Shown in pieces: positions 1-6,721 of a stretch of DNA of 7,949 nt (the stretch's first letter is position 1; every line of letters starts with the position of its first letter). The DNA is from an uncultured Selenomonadaceae bacterium (lineage in GTDB: Bacteria > Bacillota > Negativicutes > Selenomonadales > Selenomonadaceae), in the NCBI GenBank assembly GCA_958415865.1, contig CATYZV010000073.1, forward strand, positions 1 to 7,949. Reading direction: 5' to 3'. The notes under the pieces are model-generated. The model saw only the letters and a list, made by a program, of their open reading frames with translations, did not search any database and was not told the origin of the DNA. A program made the translations under genes and the position numbers.

Positions 1-69
1 ATCATATAGTTGAAAATAAGACATACAATATAAAGCATCAGCATAAAAGAACCGAAGGAGGGCACCACG

Positions 70-564
70 ATGTTAAACAACCGCAAATTCAAGAGGACCG
101 TCTCTGTTCTGTCTCTGGCAGCTTTTCTTTGCATGCCTCTGAGCTACACTTTCAGCATCAGCACCGCAGCGGCGGCTGCTTCTGAACAGGTGCAGTACAA
201 CGACCGCCGCCAGCCGCCTCCGCCGCCTCGCCATGACCGAGATGATGATGACAGATGGCACGATGATGACCGCTGGGATCACGATGATGACGATGACAAA
301 TGGGACAGAGATGATGACGACCGCTGGGACGATGATGACGACAGAGACCACCGTCCGCCCCCGCCCAAAGATGATGACCGCTGGAACAAGGACAACGACC
401 GCGACGATGACAATGACCGTCGCCCGCCTCCGCCTCGCAATGACAGAGATGACAAAGACGATAATGATGACAACGATAGCGACAAAGACTTCTCCAGAGG
501 CGATATCACCACGGCAGTATTGATCGGCGGCGTTATCGGCGCGATCATCGCCAAGAACACCTGA
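70..564 (+). CDS. Exported Asp-rich protein with C-terminal glycine zipper
   Basis: 164 aa, family not recognised. The start is well supported: AAGGAGGG at 55-62 lies 7 nt before the ATG. Residues 1-37 form a signal peptide: a basic n-region (RKFKR), a hydrophobic core, and a run of Ala ending near A37/S38. C21 is not preceded by a lipobox, so ordinary signal peptidase processing is more likely than lipidation. Residues 55-140 are about half Asp (44 by hand count), interspersed with Arg and regularly placed Trp in D-R-W or D-K-W units (W63, W69, W78, W86, W105). Proline runs occur at 49-53, 96-99 and 119-122. The end is a hydrophobic stretch (about 146-161) with G153, G154 and G157, like a short glycine-zipper membrane segment. 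It is probably an envelope protein with a disordered, strongly charged middle that could bind cations; that role is inference. It stands alone, with a terminator directly downstream. Upstream, TACAAT/TATAAA at 24-34 could be a -10, but no well-spaced -35 is visible. Confidence is high that this is a gene and low on function. Confidence 0.8.
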   Translation: MLNNRKFKRTVSVLSLAAFLCMPLSYTFSISTAAAAASEQVQYNDRRQPPPPPRHDRDDDDRWHDDDRWDHDDDDDKWDRDDDDRWDDDDDRDHRPPPPKDDDRWNKDNDRDDDNDRRPPPPRNDRDDKDDNDDNDSDKDFSRGDITTAVLIGGVIGAIIAKNT

Positions 565-593
565 TGATACAAATTTCATATATATACCCCGAT

Positions 594-636
594 AGTGATA
601 CAGTTCCTGCCCCGGAGCTGTATCACTTCTTTTTTT
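594..636 (+). terminator. Intrinsic terminator of the Asp-rich gene
   Basis: The arms AGTGATACAG (594-603) and CTGTATCACT (618-627) pair perfectly. The stem continues inward with a T-G pair (604/617) and TCC/GGA (605-607/614-616) around a 6-nt loop. A T-rich run follows (628-636). It starts 30 bp after the stop codon, so the upstream gene is probably monocistronic. Confidence 0.9.
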
Positions 637-679
637 CATACATAATAGATGTCATACATTAATATTCTAAAAATTAAGA

Positions 680-708
680 TTGAAGCTACATATGAAATGT
701 GTTAGAAT
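680..708 (+). promoter_or_regulatory. Sigma70-type promoter for leader RNA / SUFU gene
   Basis: TTGAAG (680-685) and TAGAAT (703-708) are separated by exactly 17 bp. Transcription would begin near 715, about 130 nt before the ATG at 846, leaving a long leader. This is the only good promoter between the upstream terminator and the SUFU/DUF2185 gene. Confidence 0.6.
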
Positions 709-740
709 GGAAATGAAAAGATTTTTCTTGCTTATAGAAA

Positions 741-829
741 AGCGGCATCGAACCGCTATTTTGCGTACAATCCCCTATTGTGAGCCATCACTCACTGAGC
801 TGAGCGGCGGCCGCGGGGATTCTTTTTTT
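741..829 (+). promoter_or_regulatory. Structured leader with terminator-like end (attenuator or small RNA)
   Basis: The first hairpin is AGCGG (741-745) with CCGCT (753-757) around a 7-nt loop. A closing stem AATCCCC (769-775) with GGGGATT (815-821) then encloses two small hairpins: GTGAG/CTCAC (780-784/791-795) and GCGG/CCGC (804-807/811-814). The second abuts the closing stem, giving a three-way-junction shape. The closing stem is followed by C and seven T (823-829), the signature of an intrinsic terminator. It lies between the promoter at 680-708 and the ATG at 846, so it could be a transcription attenuator for the downstream gene or the 3' end of an RNA of about 115 nt. I could not match it to a known riboswitch, T-box or small RNA class. 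Confidence 0.45.
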
Positions 830-845
830 GAAAGCAGTTGAGCTT

Positions 846-2255
846 ATGAATAAAACTAAATTATTGCAAGAAGTTGCCCGATATCACCGTGCAGGTGAAT
901 ATCAAAAGATAATCAGCCGGCTTGAAGCACTGCCCGGCAGTATGCTCGATTACGTATTGATCAGCCTGCTGGCCAGGGCGTATGAAAATCTGGCGCAGAT
1001 AGAGGACACGCCTCTTTTGGAGCACGCGATATCTCTATTGCAGTCTGTCGCAGCTGAAGGCAAAGACGATCCTTACTGGTATTTCCGCATGGGCTACGCT
1101 CTGTTTTATTTAAACAGACAGAGCGAGGCAAAGCCTTATTTCAGCAAAGTGCTACAGCTCTTGACCCCGGCGCAGAAGCGGCTAAGCCCGTGGAAGCGCA
1201 TCAAGAGCTTTTTGGCGTACTGTGATGAAGCCGCTATTTACGAAAAAAATCTGCATCTGTACAATCAGCAGGAGCTGGACTGCCTGCACGCGCATATCGA
1301 AAAGTACTTCGGCAAAATAGACTGCACCATTCACGAGGTCATTTCCTCCGGCATAAGGCTGGACATCTGCGTGATCAAGCCGACAAAGCAGCACAATTAT
1401 TACACGCTCGTAACGCTCGGCATGGGTGCGCGCCGCATGAATGTGCCGCCCGATATGCGCCAGGACGACCTGGAACGCGCCGAACTCGTCTTTCTGCTGC
1501 CCGCCGGCTGGAAGCTCACGGACAGAAGCGAAATATGGTACTGGCCGCTGCGCTGGATGAAGATAATGGCACGCCTGCCCATCGACCAGGATTCTTGGAT
1601 AGGCTGGGGCCATTCCGTCAGCAACGAAGGCGACCAGCCCTTTGCCGGCAACACCGGCTTTTCCTCCATAATGCTGACCTCAATCATCAAGTACGCGCAG
1701 AAGGCAAATATCTGCCGCCTGCCCGACGGCAATGAGGTCAATTTCTACAACCTGCTGCCGCTCTACCCGCAGGAGCTGGAATACAAATGCCAGTACGACG
1801 CAGAAAGCCTATTGCTGCTTTTCAAACTTGAAAAGACAGAACTTGCCCCGCTCAACCTGAAACGGCACAACACGGCTGTCGGGCATCTGAAGAAGTTCTG
1901 CAAGAAAGCAAAGGATTTAAAACTCATCCTAAAACACTGGCGCGGAGCAGACAACTGCGTCGTCAGCGACAGGATAATGGTAGACGGGCAGAGAGTCGGC
2001 TACTGCTGCCGCGAAATGCCGTTCGACGAAAGAGACAGCGGCTGGCGGTTCATGGCAGGCGACGAATCCCCCTCGTATCTCAACGACTCGGACAAAGGCG
2101 ATGTCTACCATTTAAACACCGTCTGCAACTATGACAAAGACATCATAGCCCTGCTGCACGCGCCCATCGGCTCAGCATTCCGGCGCGACGACAAAGGCTG
2201 CTTCATCCCATGCTCTGACCATAGCGAAGAACCGAGCCTCATATTAGTAAATTGA
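846..2255 (+). CDS. TPR-like / SUFU / DUF2185 (Imm33-like) protein
   Basis: 469 aa from ATG 846. An in-frame TTG at 828 adds six residues, but it lies within the T-run of the leader terminator; neither start has a strong ribosome site (GGGGA at 815-819 for TTG, only GAG at 840-842 for ATG). Numbered from the TTG, residues 8-130 are amphipathic helices resembling TPR repeats. Residues about 150-345 match the Suppressor-of-fused domain: the stretch with TLVTLGMGARRMNVP, the ERAELVFLLPAGWKL strand, W-rich WYWPLRWMK and the GWGHSVS segment. Residues about 376-460 match DUF2185/Imm33: CVVSDRIMVDGQRVGYCCRE, then DSGWRFMAGDE, then the NYDKDI...LLHAPIGSAFRR end. Both SUFU and Imm33 are known immunity families in bacterial polymorphic toxin systems, so a cytoplasmic immunity protein, perhaps able to neutralise more than one toxin, is the best inference. 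No toxin gene is visible nearby. It faces the symporter gene and shares a terminator with it. Confidence 0.85.
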   Translation: MNKTKLLQEVARYHRAGEYQKIISRLEALPGSMLDYVLISLLARAYENLAQIEDTPLLEHAISLLQSVAAEGKDDPYWYFRMGYALFYLNRQSEAKPYFSKVLQLLTPAQKRLSPWKRIKSFLAYCDEAAIYEKNLHLYNQQELDCLHAHIEKYFGKIDCTIHEVISSGIRLDICVIKPTKQHNYYTLVTLGMGARRMNVPPDMRQDDLERAELVFLLPAGWKLTDRSEIWYWPLRWMKIMARLPIDQDSWIGWGHSVSNEGDQPFAGNTGFSSIMLTSIIKYAQKANICRLPDGNEVNFYNLLPLYPQELEYKCQYDAESLLLLFKLEKTELAPLNLKRHNTAVGHLKKFCKKAKDLKLILKHWRGADNCVVSDRIMVDGQRVGYCCREMPFDERDSGWRFMAGDESPSYLNDSDKGDVYHLNTVCNYDKDIIALLHAPIGSAFRRDDKGCFIPCSDHSEEPSLILVN

Positions 2256-2264
2256 ACGGACAGC

Positions 2265-2309
2265 AAAAGAGCTGCAAGGCGAATTAATCGTGCCTTGCAG
2301 CTCTTTTTT
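2265..2309. terminator. Shared terminator between convergent genes
   Basis: A 16-bp perfect stem pairs AAAAGAGCTGCAAGGC (2265-2280) with its complement (2292-2307) around an 11-nt loop, and a T-run reaches 2309 on the + strand. It begins 10 bp after the SUFU/DUF2185 stop. On the - strand the right edge gives TTTT after the stem, so it can also stop transcription of the symporter gene, whose stop codon lies at 2325-2327. Confidence 0.88.
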
Positions 2310-2324
2310 ATACAAATCGTATCA

Positions 2325-3752
2325 TCAGATTTTTACGTGTTCAGCCTTGTCCGCATCCTTGGCAGAACGGATATCTTCCAGATAAGGGACAGGTTCCGTA
2401 TCTTTTACATCGATATTATTGATATACTTCTTCGTTTCTGCAACTACGACCGGAGAGAGCAGCAACACTGCTACTAAGTTCGGGATAGCCATCAGAGCGT
2501 TGAGCGTATCAGCGATGAGCCATACGAGGTTTAGCGAAACAACAGGAGCGATTACAGCCACAGCGATGTAAGCAGTGCGGTAAGCGAGCAGGCATTTCTT
2601 GCCGGCAACGTATTCCACGCAGCGTTCACCGTAATAAGACCAGCCGAGGATAGTCGAGAAAGCAAAAGTGATGATGCCGACGACGAGCAGTACAGGGCCG
2701 ATGACAGGAATCTGAGCGAATGCCATCGAGGTGAGCACACCGCCGTTGTCGATAGCACCCATATCGACAGCCGGATTTTTCATGATGGTGGAGACGAGCA
2801 CAAGACCCGTCATAGCGCAGACGATTACCGTATCCCAGAACGTAGCCGTCATGGAGACCATAGCCTGGCGCACGGGGTTGATGGAACGAGCCGCAGCTGC
2901 TGCGATAGGAGCAGAGCCCATGCCGGATTCATTGGAGAACAGGCCGCGCGCAACACCGAAGTGCATAGCCTGCATGATGCCGCCGCCAACGAGGCCGCCT
3001 GCCGCAGCACCGGGATTGAAAGCGAGATCGACGATAGTAGCAATAGCAGGAATGATGAAATCATAGTTGATGCAGAGAATTACAAAACAGCCGATTACAT
3101 AGAACACTGCCATGAACGGCACGAGGCGTTCACAGACACTGGCGATGGACTTGATGCCGCCGAAAATGACGAGAGCGACCAGCACGCCGACGATTATGCC
3201 GACAGCAGCGGCAGGCATACCGAAATTTTCCGCAGCGACCGTAGCGATAGCATTGACCTGAGTACCGCAGCCGATACCGAAAGAAGCCAAGCCGCCGAAG
3301 ACAGCGAATAAAAGACCGAGCCATCTCATGTTAAGCCCGCGTTCCAGAGCGTACATAGCACCGCCCTGCATACGTTCATCTTTCGTCTTCACACGGTATT
3401 TTACCGCGATGAGCGATTCGCTGTACTTAGTAGCGATGCCGAACACACCCGTCAGCCAGCACCAGAGCACAGCACCCGGACCGCCGAGAGCCACAGCCGT
3501 GCCCACGCCGATGATGTTGCCCGTGCCGATCGTCGCAGCCAGAGCCGTCGTCAAAGCACCGAAATGGCTGACTTCACCTTCACCGTCAGGGTCTTTGGAC
3601 ACAGACAATTTAATGCCGCGCCAGAGCTGACGCTGAATGCCCTTCGTGCGCAAGGTCATGAAAATATGCGTGCCCAGCAGCAGCAGAATCATGCCCCAGC
3701 CCCAGACGATACCGTTTACTTCTGTTACGAATGAATTGATTGCGTCTAACAT
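2325..3752 (-). CDS. Sodium:alanine/glycine symporter (AGCS family)
   Basis: 475 aa, the usual AGCS (TC 2.A.25) length. The reading frame is open further upstream, but the start is set at 3752 because AGGAGG (3759-3764) lies 6 nt before that ATG and the product then begins MLDAINSFV, as family members do. It imports alanine and/or glycine with Na+ across the cytoplasmic membrane. Family signatures visible are the ATIGTGN segment (73-79) leading to the GGPGAVLW loop (90-97), then GIATKYSESL (105-114), and GLFSNESGMGSAP (270-282). About ten hydrophobic segments cover residues 15-435, with a charged cytoplasmic tail (440-475). The gene has its own promoter 204 bp after the alpha-galactosidase gene, so it need not be co-transcribed with it. 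The leader of about 130 nt is long for a simple transporter gene. Choice between alanine, glycine or both cannot be made from sequence alone. Confidence 0.95.
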   Translation of the reverse strand: MLDAINSFVTEVNGIVWGWGMILLLLGTHIFMTLRTKGIQRQLWRGIKLSVSKDPDGEGEVSHFGALTTALAATIGTGNIIGVGTAVALGGPGAVLWCWLTGVFGIATKYSESLIAVKYRVKTKDERMQGGAMYALERGLNMRWLGLLFAVFGGLASFGIGCGTQVNAIATVAAENFGMPAAAVGIIVGVLVALVIFGGIKSIASVCERLVPFMAVFYVIGCFVILCINYDFIIPAIATIVDLAFNPGAAAGGLVGGGIMQAMHFGVARGLFSNESGMGSAPIAAAAARSINPVRQAMVSMTATFWDTVIVCAMTGLVLVSTIMKNPAVDMGAIDNGGVLTSMAFAQIPVIGPVLLVVGIITFAFSTILGWSYYGERCVEYVAGKKCLLAYRTAYIAVAVIAPVVSLNLVWLIADTLNALMAIPNLVAVLLLSPVVVAETKKYINNIDVKDTEPVPYLEDIRSAKDADKAEHVKI

Positions 3753-3890
3753 AATACTCCTCCTAATAAATACACATTGCCAGTACAGCTGACGAAATAT
3801 AAATCCTCTGAGAAAAAGAAAAAGGCGCATGAATAATCAATATCCATACACCTTTGTATTTCAATAATCAGTTACTGCTGACTTGCATTT

Positions 3891-3919
3891 ATTCTACAAT
3901 AATTTTTTATCCTTGTCAA
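3891..3919 (-). promoter_or_regulatory. Sigma70 promoter of the symporter gene
   Basis: On the - strand, a perfect TTGACA (3914-3919) and TAGAAT (3891-3896) are separated by 17 bp. This is close to consensus. Transcription would start near 3884, leaving about 130 nt before the symporter ATG. The leader holds a direct repeat of TGATTATT (3863-3870 and 3832-3839) flanking a small ATACA/TGTAT hairpin. Confidence 0.8.
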
Positions 3920-3956
3920 TAAAAAACATCATAAACATGTAAAATTGTAAAGCAGA

Positions 3957-6215
3957 TCAGTCTACGCGCTTAAAGTGCCAGAGAAACGCAGCGTAATCGC
4001 CTTCGATGACGGGATAAACCATGCCGGCAAAGATATCGCTGCTGTGAGCGTGCTCCGTAGGCACCGGAGATACAGCATCAGGCACATTTATTCCCACGTA
4101 CATCAATTCATCGCCGCCGTATACTTCACCGGTGCGCATATCCTTGTAGTGCGCCCATTCGTCAAGCCCTGCTGCATAGACGCAGGTAAAATTGGGATTA
4201 GGCTGTGCCAATACGCGGAAGAAGCTGACCACTGCTTCCGACTTATCCTTTGCCACGAAACTCCAAGCCGATTCATTATTTTCAAACGGGCTTTTCAAGC
4301 GGTAGAAATCGCCGAACTGAATCAGATGGCGCACGCTTTTGTAGAAAGATACCTGCGATTTAGCCTGTGCCTTTTCCAAATCCGTCAGCTTCGTCAGATC
4401 CAGCTCATAGCCGAAGTTGCCGCACATAGCAGCGATGCCGCGCGTCGCAAACGGCGTATCGCGCTTCAGCTGATGGTTCGGCGATGCCGACACATGGCAG
4501 CCCATAGCAACATTCGGATAGACGAGCGAAGTGCCGTACTGAATCTTGAGGCGTTCCACAGCGTCCGTATCATCGCTCGTCCAAGTCTGCGGCATGTAGT
4601 AGAGAATGCCCGGATCAAAACGTCCGCCGCCGCCCGAGCAGCTTTCAAACAGCACATTGGGGAAGTTAGACGTGATGACATCCATCACGCGGTACAGGCC
4701 GAGCATATAGCGGTGCGCCGTTTCGCGCTGCTGAGCAGCCGGCAGCAGAGCAGAGCCGATCTCCGTCATATTGCGGTTCATATCCCATTTTACGTATTCG
4801 ATATTGGCACTCGACAGCACCTTCGACACAGCCTCGATGATGTAATCACAGACATCCTCGCGCGACAGGTCCAATATCAGCTGGCGGCGCGCCGTAGAAC
4901 GCGTGCGGCCTTCAATGTGCAGGCACCAGTCAGGATGCGCTTTATACAGCTCACTGACAGGGCAGACCATTTCCGGCTCAAACCACAGCCCGAACTTCAT
5001 GCCCATGCCGTTGATCTCCTGCACCAGCTTATTTAGGCCGCCGTGAATCTTATCTTCATTGACCACCCAGTCGCCGAGCGAACAGTCATCATTATTGCGC
5101 TTGCCGAACCAGCCGTCGTCCAGCACAAACAGTTCAATGCCGAATTCACTAGCCTGCTTGGCAATAGCCTTTATCTTCACTTCATCGAAATCAAAATACG
5201 TAGCTTCCCAGTTGTTGATCAGCACAGGACGCTCCTTATCACGCCATCTGCCGCGCATAAGACGCTTGCCGTACAGACGGTGAAAGATCGAGCTCATGCC
5301 CCCAAGCCCGTCCGCTGAATGGACGAGCACAGCCTCAGGAGCCTGAAAAGCTTCCCCGGCCTTCAGCTGCCAAGTGAAATCAAACGGATTGATGCCGATC
5401 TGAAGGCGGCTGTTGCCGTACATATCCACTTCCGTATTCGCGAGGAAATTGCCGCTGTAGACGAGGCTCACAGCATAGACATCACCGTAATCCTCCGTCG
5501 TCTGCGGGCGCACCAGAGCCATGAACGGATTCTGCGCATGACTGCTCGAACCGCGGCGGCTTTCCACAGCCTGGCTGCCGCTCCTAAGATGCGTGCGAAC
5601 AATGCCGCGCTCTCTCGCCCACGAGCCGGACAGCTGAATCATATCAAAATCACTGTCCTTAAAATCGACATTAGCACTCAGCACACGCTGAACCTTCACA
5701 TCATCCGCACTGTTATTCACAAGACGCACCGAACGCGCAATCGCGTCAAAATCCTCAAACACCGTAAACGACAGCACAGCATCCACATTCTTAACCGAAT
5801 CCGTCAGCGTGATCTCCACCGTCTGCACCACGTCCCCGTCTTCCACATACGTAGACGGCAGGCCCACAAGACGCTTCTTGCCCTCAAAAATCTCATGCCC
5901 GCTATAGCGGAAATCCGTCGCACTCGTACCGTCAGCAAACTCCAGCTCCAGAGCCGGAGAACGCAGATCCGTAGAACCATAGCCCGGATACTCCTGCGGC
6001 AGAGCCTCCAGCTGAAACTCCTGCACATTATCCGTATTCGCCAAAAAACTCAGCCAGTCGCGCTTCCTGACAGCATAATCGATCTGCTTCGCACCAATCT
6101 TACGGCCCCAGTACAGATGCAGCAAATGACCGCTTTCCAGCACCTTCATCACATAACTCGTATGCGCCGTCTGAAGATGAAAAGTCATACTCCCTTTATC
6201 AAACAAAATACCCAT
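3957..6215 (-). CDS. Alpha-galactosidase, GH36
   Basis: 752 aa from the ATG at 6215. An in-frame ATG two codons upstream (6221) is only 1 nt from AGGAGG (6223-6228), while 6215 has a 7-nt gap, so 6215 is the likelier start. The enzyme removes terminal alpha-1,6-galactose from melibiose, raffinose and stachyose with retention of configuration. Counting from 6215: an N-terminal beta-sandwich domain (about 1-320), a TIM barrel (about 325-640) and a small C-terminal beta domain. Catalytic motifs are clear: YVKWDMNR carries the nucleophile D478, and SCSGGGGRFDPG is followed by TSDDTDA with the acid/base D548. As I recall, these are the same numbers as in the Geobacillus stearothermophilus GH36 enzymes, which supports the chosen start. 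FVLDDGWFGKR and GLWFEPEMV line the active site. No signal peptide, so it is cytoplasmic and depends on an oligosaccharide importer not present here. Regulation by an activator is suggested by the promoter. Confidence 0.96.
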   Translation of the reverse strand: MGILFDKGSMTFHLQTAHTSYVMKVLESGHLLHLYWGRKIGAKQIDYAVRKRDWLSFLANTDNVQEFQLEALPQEYPGYGSTDLRSPALELEFADGTSATDFRYSGHEIFEGKKRLVGLPSTYVEDGDVVQTVEITLTDSVKNVDAVLSFTVFEDFDAIARSVRLVNNSADDVKVQRVLSANVDFKDSDFDMIQLSGSWARERGIVRTHLRSGSQAVESRRGSSSHAQNPFMALVRPQTTEDYGDVYAVSLVYSGNFLANTEVDMYGNSRLQIGINPFDFTWQLKAGEAFQAPEAVLVHSADGLGGMSSIFHRLYGKRLMRGRWRDKERPVLINNWEATYFDFDEVKIKAIAKQASEFGIELFVLDDGWFGKRNNDDCSLGDWVVNEDKIHGGLNKLVQEINGMGMKFGLWFEPEMVCPVSELYKAHPDWCLHIEGRTRSTARRQLILDLSREDVCDYIIEAVSKVLSSANIEYVKWDMNRNMTEIGSALLPAAQQRETAHRYMLGLYRVMDVITSNFPNVLFESCSGGGGRFDPGILYYMPQTWTSDDTDAVERLKIQYGTSLVYPNVAMGCHVSASPNHQLKRDTPFATRGIAAMCGNFGYELDLTKLTDLEKAQAKSQVSFYKSVRHLIQFGDFYRLKSPFENNESAWSFVAKDKSEAVVSFFRVLAQPNPNFTCVYAAGLDEWAHYKDMRTGEVYGGDELMYVGINVPDAVSPVPTEHAHSSDIFAGMVYPVIEGDYAAFLWHFKRVD

Positions 6216-6250
6216 ATCCATGCCTCCTCAAAATAATTGATATTAATTTT

Positions 6251-6256
6251 ATTATA
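6251..6256 (-). promoter_or_regulatory. -10 box of the alpha-galactosidase gene
   Basis: Perfect TATAAT on the - strand, about 36 bp before the ATG at 6215, with transcription expected near 6244. At 17-bp spacing the -35 position (6274-6279) reads TGTATT, a poor match, so the promoter probably needs an activator. Confidence 0.6.
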
Positions 6257-6264
6257 TAGCGAAA

Positions 6265-6299
6265 GTTCCCAAAAATACAGTGCTTTATGTTGCCAAAAA
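6265..6299 (-). promoter_or_regulatory. Candidate activator site: paired 11-bp direct repeats
   Basis: On the - strand TTTTTGGCAAC (6289-6299) and TTTTTGGGAAC (6265-6275) match at 10 of 11 positions and start 24 bp apart. They fall at roughly -55 to -45 and -31 to -21 relative to the expected start site, the second overlapping the weak -35. AraC-type activators of raffinose and melibiose genes bind direct repeats placed this way; which protein binds here is inference, as no regulator gene lies in the window. Confidence 0.4.
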
Positions 6300-6319
6300 C
6301 CATTAAAATGTTAAATAAA

Positions 6320-6346
6320 CAAAAAGGACAGCCTCACCGCTGTCCC
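6320..6346 (-). terminator. Terminator downstream of the first rpn gene
   Basis: On the - strand GGACAGC (6339-6345) pairs with GCTGTCC (6326-6332) around a 6-nt loop, followed by TTTTT (6321-6325). It lies 70 bp past the rpn stop codon and insulates the alpha-galactosidase promoter from rpn transcription. Confidence 0.88.
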
Positions 6347-6415
6347 GTAACTATTATAATCTCTGCCGTTTCATCTGTTAAGCTGAGTTTGCAAAAAATT
6401 CGTGATCATAGTCTT

Positions 6416-6721
6416 TTATCGTTTTAATTTTTCTATTTCTTCATCTGTAAGATGCAGAGATTTTGTTATAATATCTAACGGCAGACCATTGGATAACAAA
6501 CTTTTAGCATTATTCATTCTTTCTTTAGCTCGTCCTCTTGCTTGACCTTCTGCTATGCCTTCAGCAAAACCTTCTTCTTTCCCCTGCATATGAGCATAAT
6601 CTATGGAAGATATATAATCATGCCTATGCTTTTCCGACAACTCATACTGCCGCTTCATTTTATCGCTGGCAAAGAATCTATTTTCAAAATCTACCGCATC
6701 TTTGATTGCAGGATTATTCAT
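6416..6721 (-). CDS. Internal in-frame small protein, RpnS-like antitoxin candidate (copy 1)
   Basis: 101 aa, equal to residues 196-296 of the full-length nuclease. The ATG at 6721 (MNNPAIKDAV) is preceded by AGGGAGGT (6729-6736), a near-perfect ribosome binding site 8 nt away, inside the codons for D-R-E-V-V-A. No comparably good internal start is visible in the tail; the ATG at M264 has only an AAAGAAAG-like upstream. The fragment lacks D68 and E82, so it cannot be a nuclease. It contains the helix with tetrapeptide repeats and the variable tail. In E. coli, separately translated C-terminal Rpn fragments (RpnS) contain such repeats, dimerise and block the toxic full-length protein; the same role here is inference. 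I see no convincing internal promoter, so it may be translated from the full-length mRNA. Confidence 0.6.
   Translation of the reverse strand: MNNPAIKDAVDFENRFFASDKMKRQYELSEKHRHDYISSIDYAHMQGKEEGFAEGIAEGQARGRAKERMNNAKSLLSNGLPLDIITKSLHLTDEEIEKLKR

Noticed and set aside
130..135. Lipoprotein cysteine (C21) in the signal peptide of the Asp-rich protein
   Set aside because: The residues before C21 (A-F-L) do not fit a lipobox, and a normal Ala-rich cleavage site follows near residue 37.
73..639. 188-codon - strand frame opposite the Asp-rich gene
   Set aside because: It is Val/Ile-rich only because it reads the complement of GAT/GAC runs, and it runs through the terminator stem; no ribosome site supports it.
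741..757. tRNA T-arm-like hairpin on the - strand (5-bp stem, loop TTCGATG)
   Set aside because: No matching acceptor, D-arm or anticodon arm is found around it, so it is not a tRNA; it is treated as a simple leader hairpin.
3975..6236. Long + strand open frames (353, 91 and 305 codons) opposite the alpha-galactosidase
   Set aside because: They are antisense to a clear GH36 gene with intact catalytic motifs. Their products are rich in His, Arg, Ala and Ile without any recognisable domain, as expected from the complement of biased codons.
6355..6360. TATAAT on the + strand
   Set aside because: No -35 at suitable spacing (6332-6337 is CCTCAC) and no + strand gene follows.
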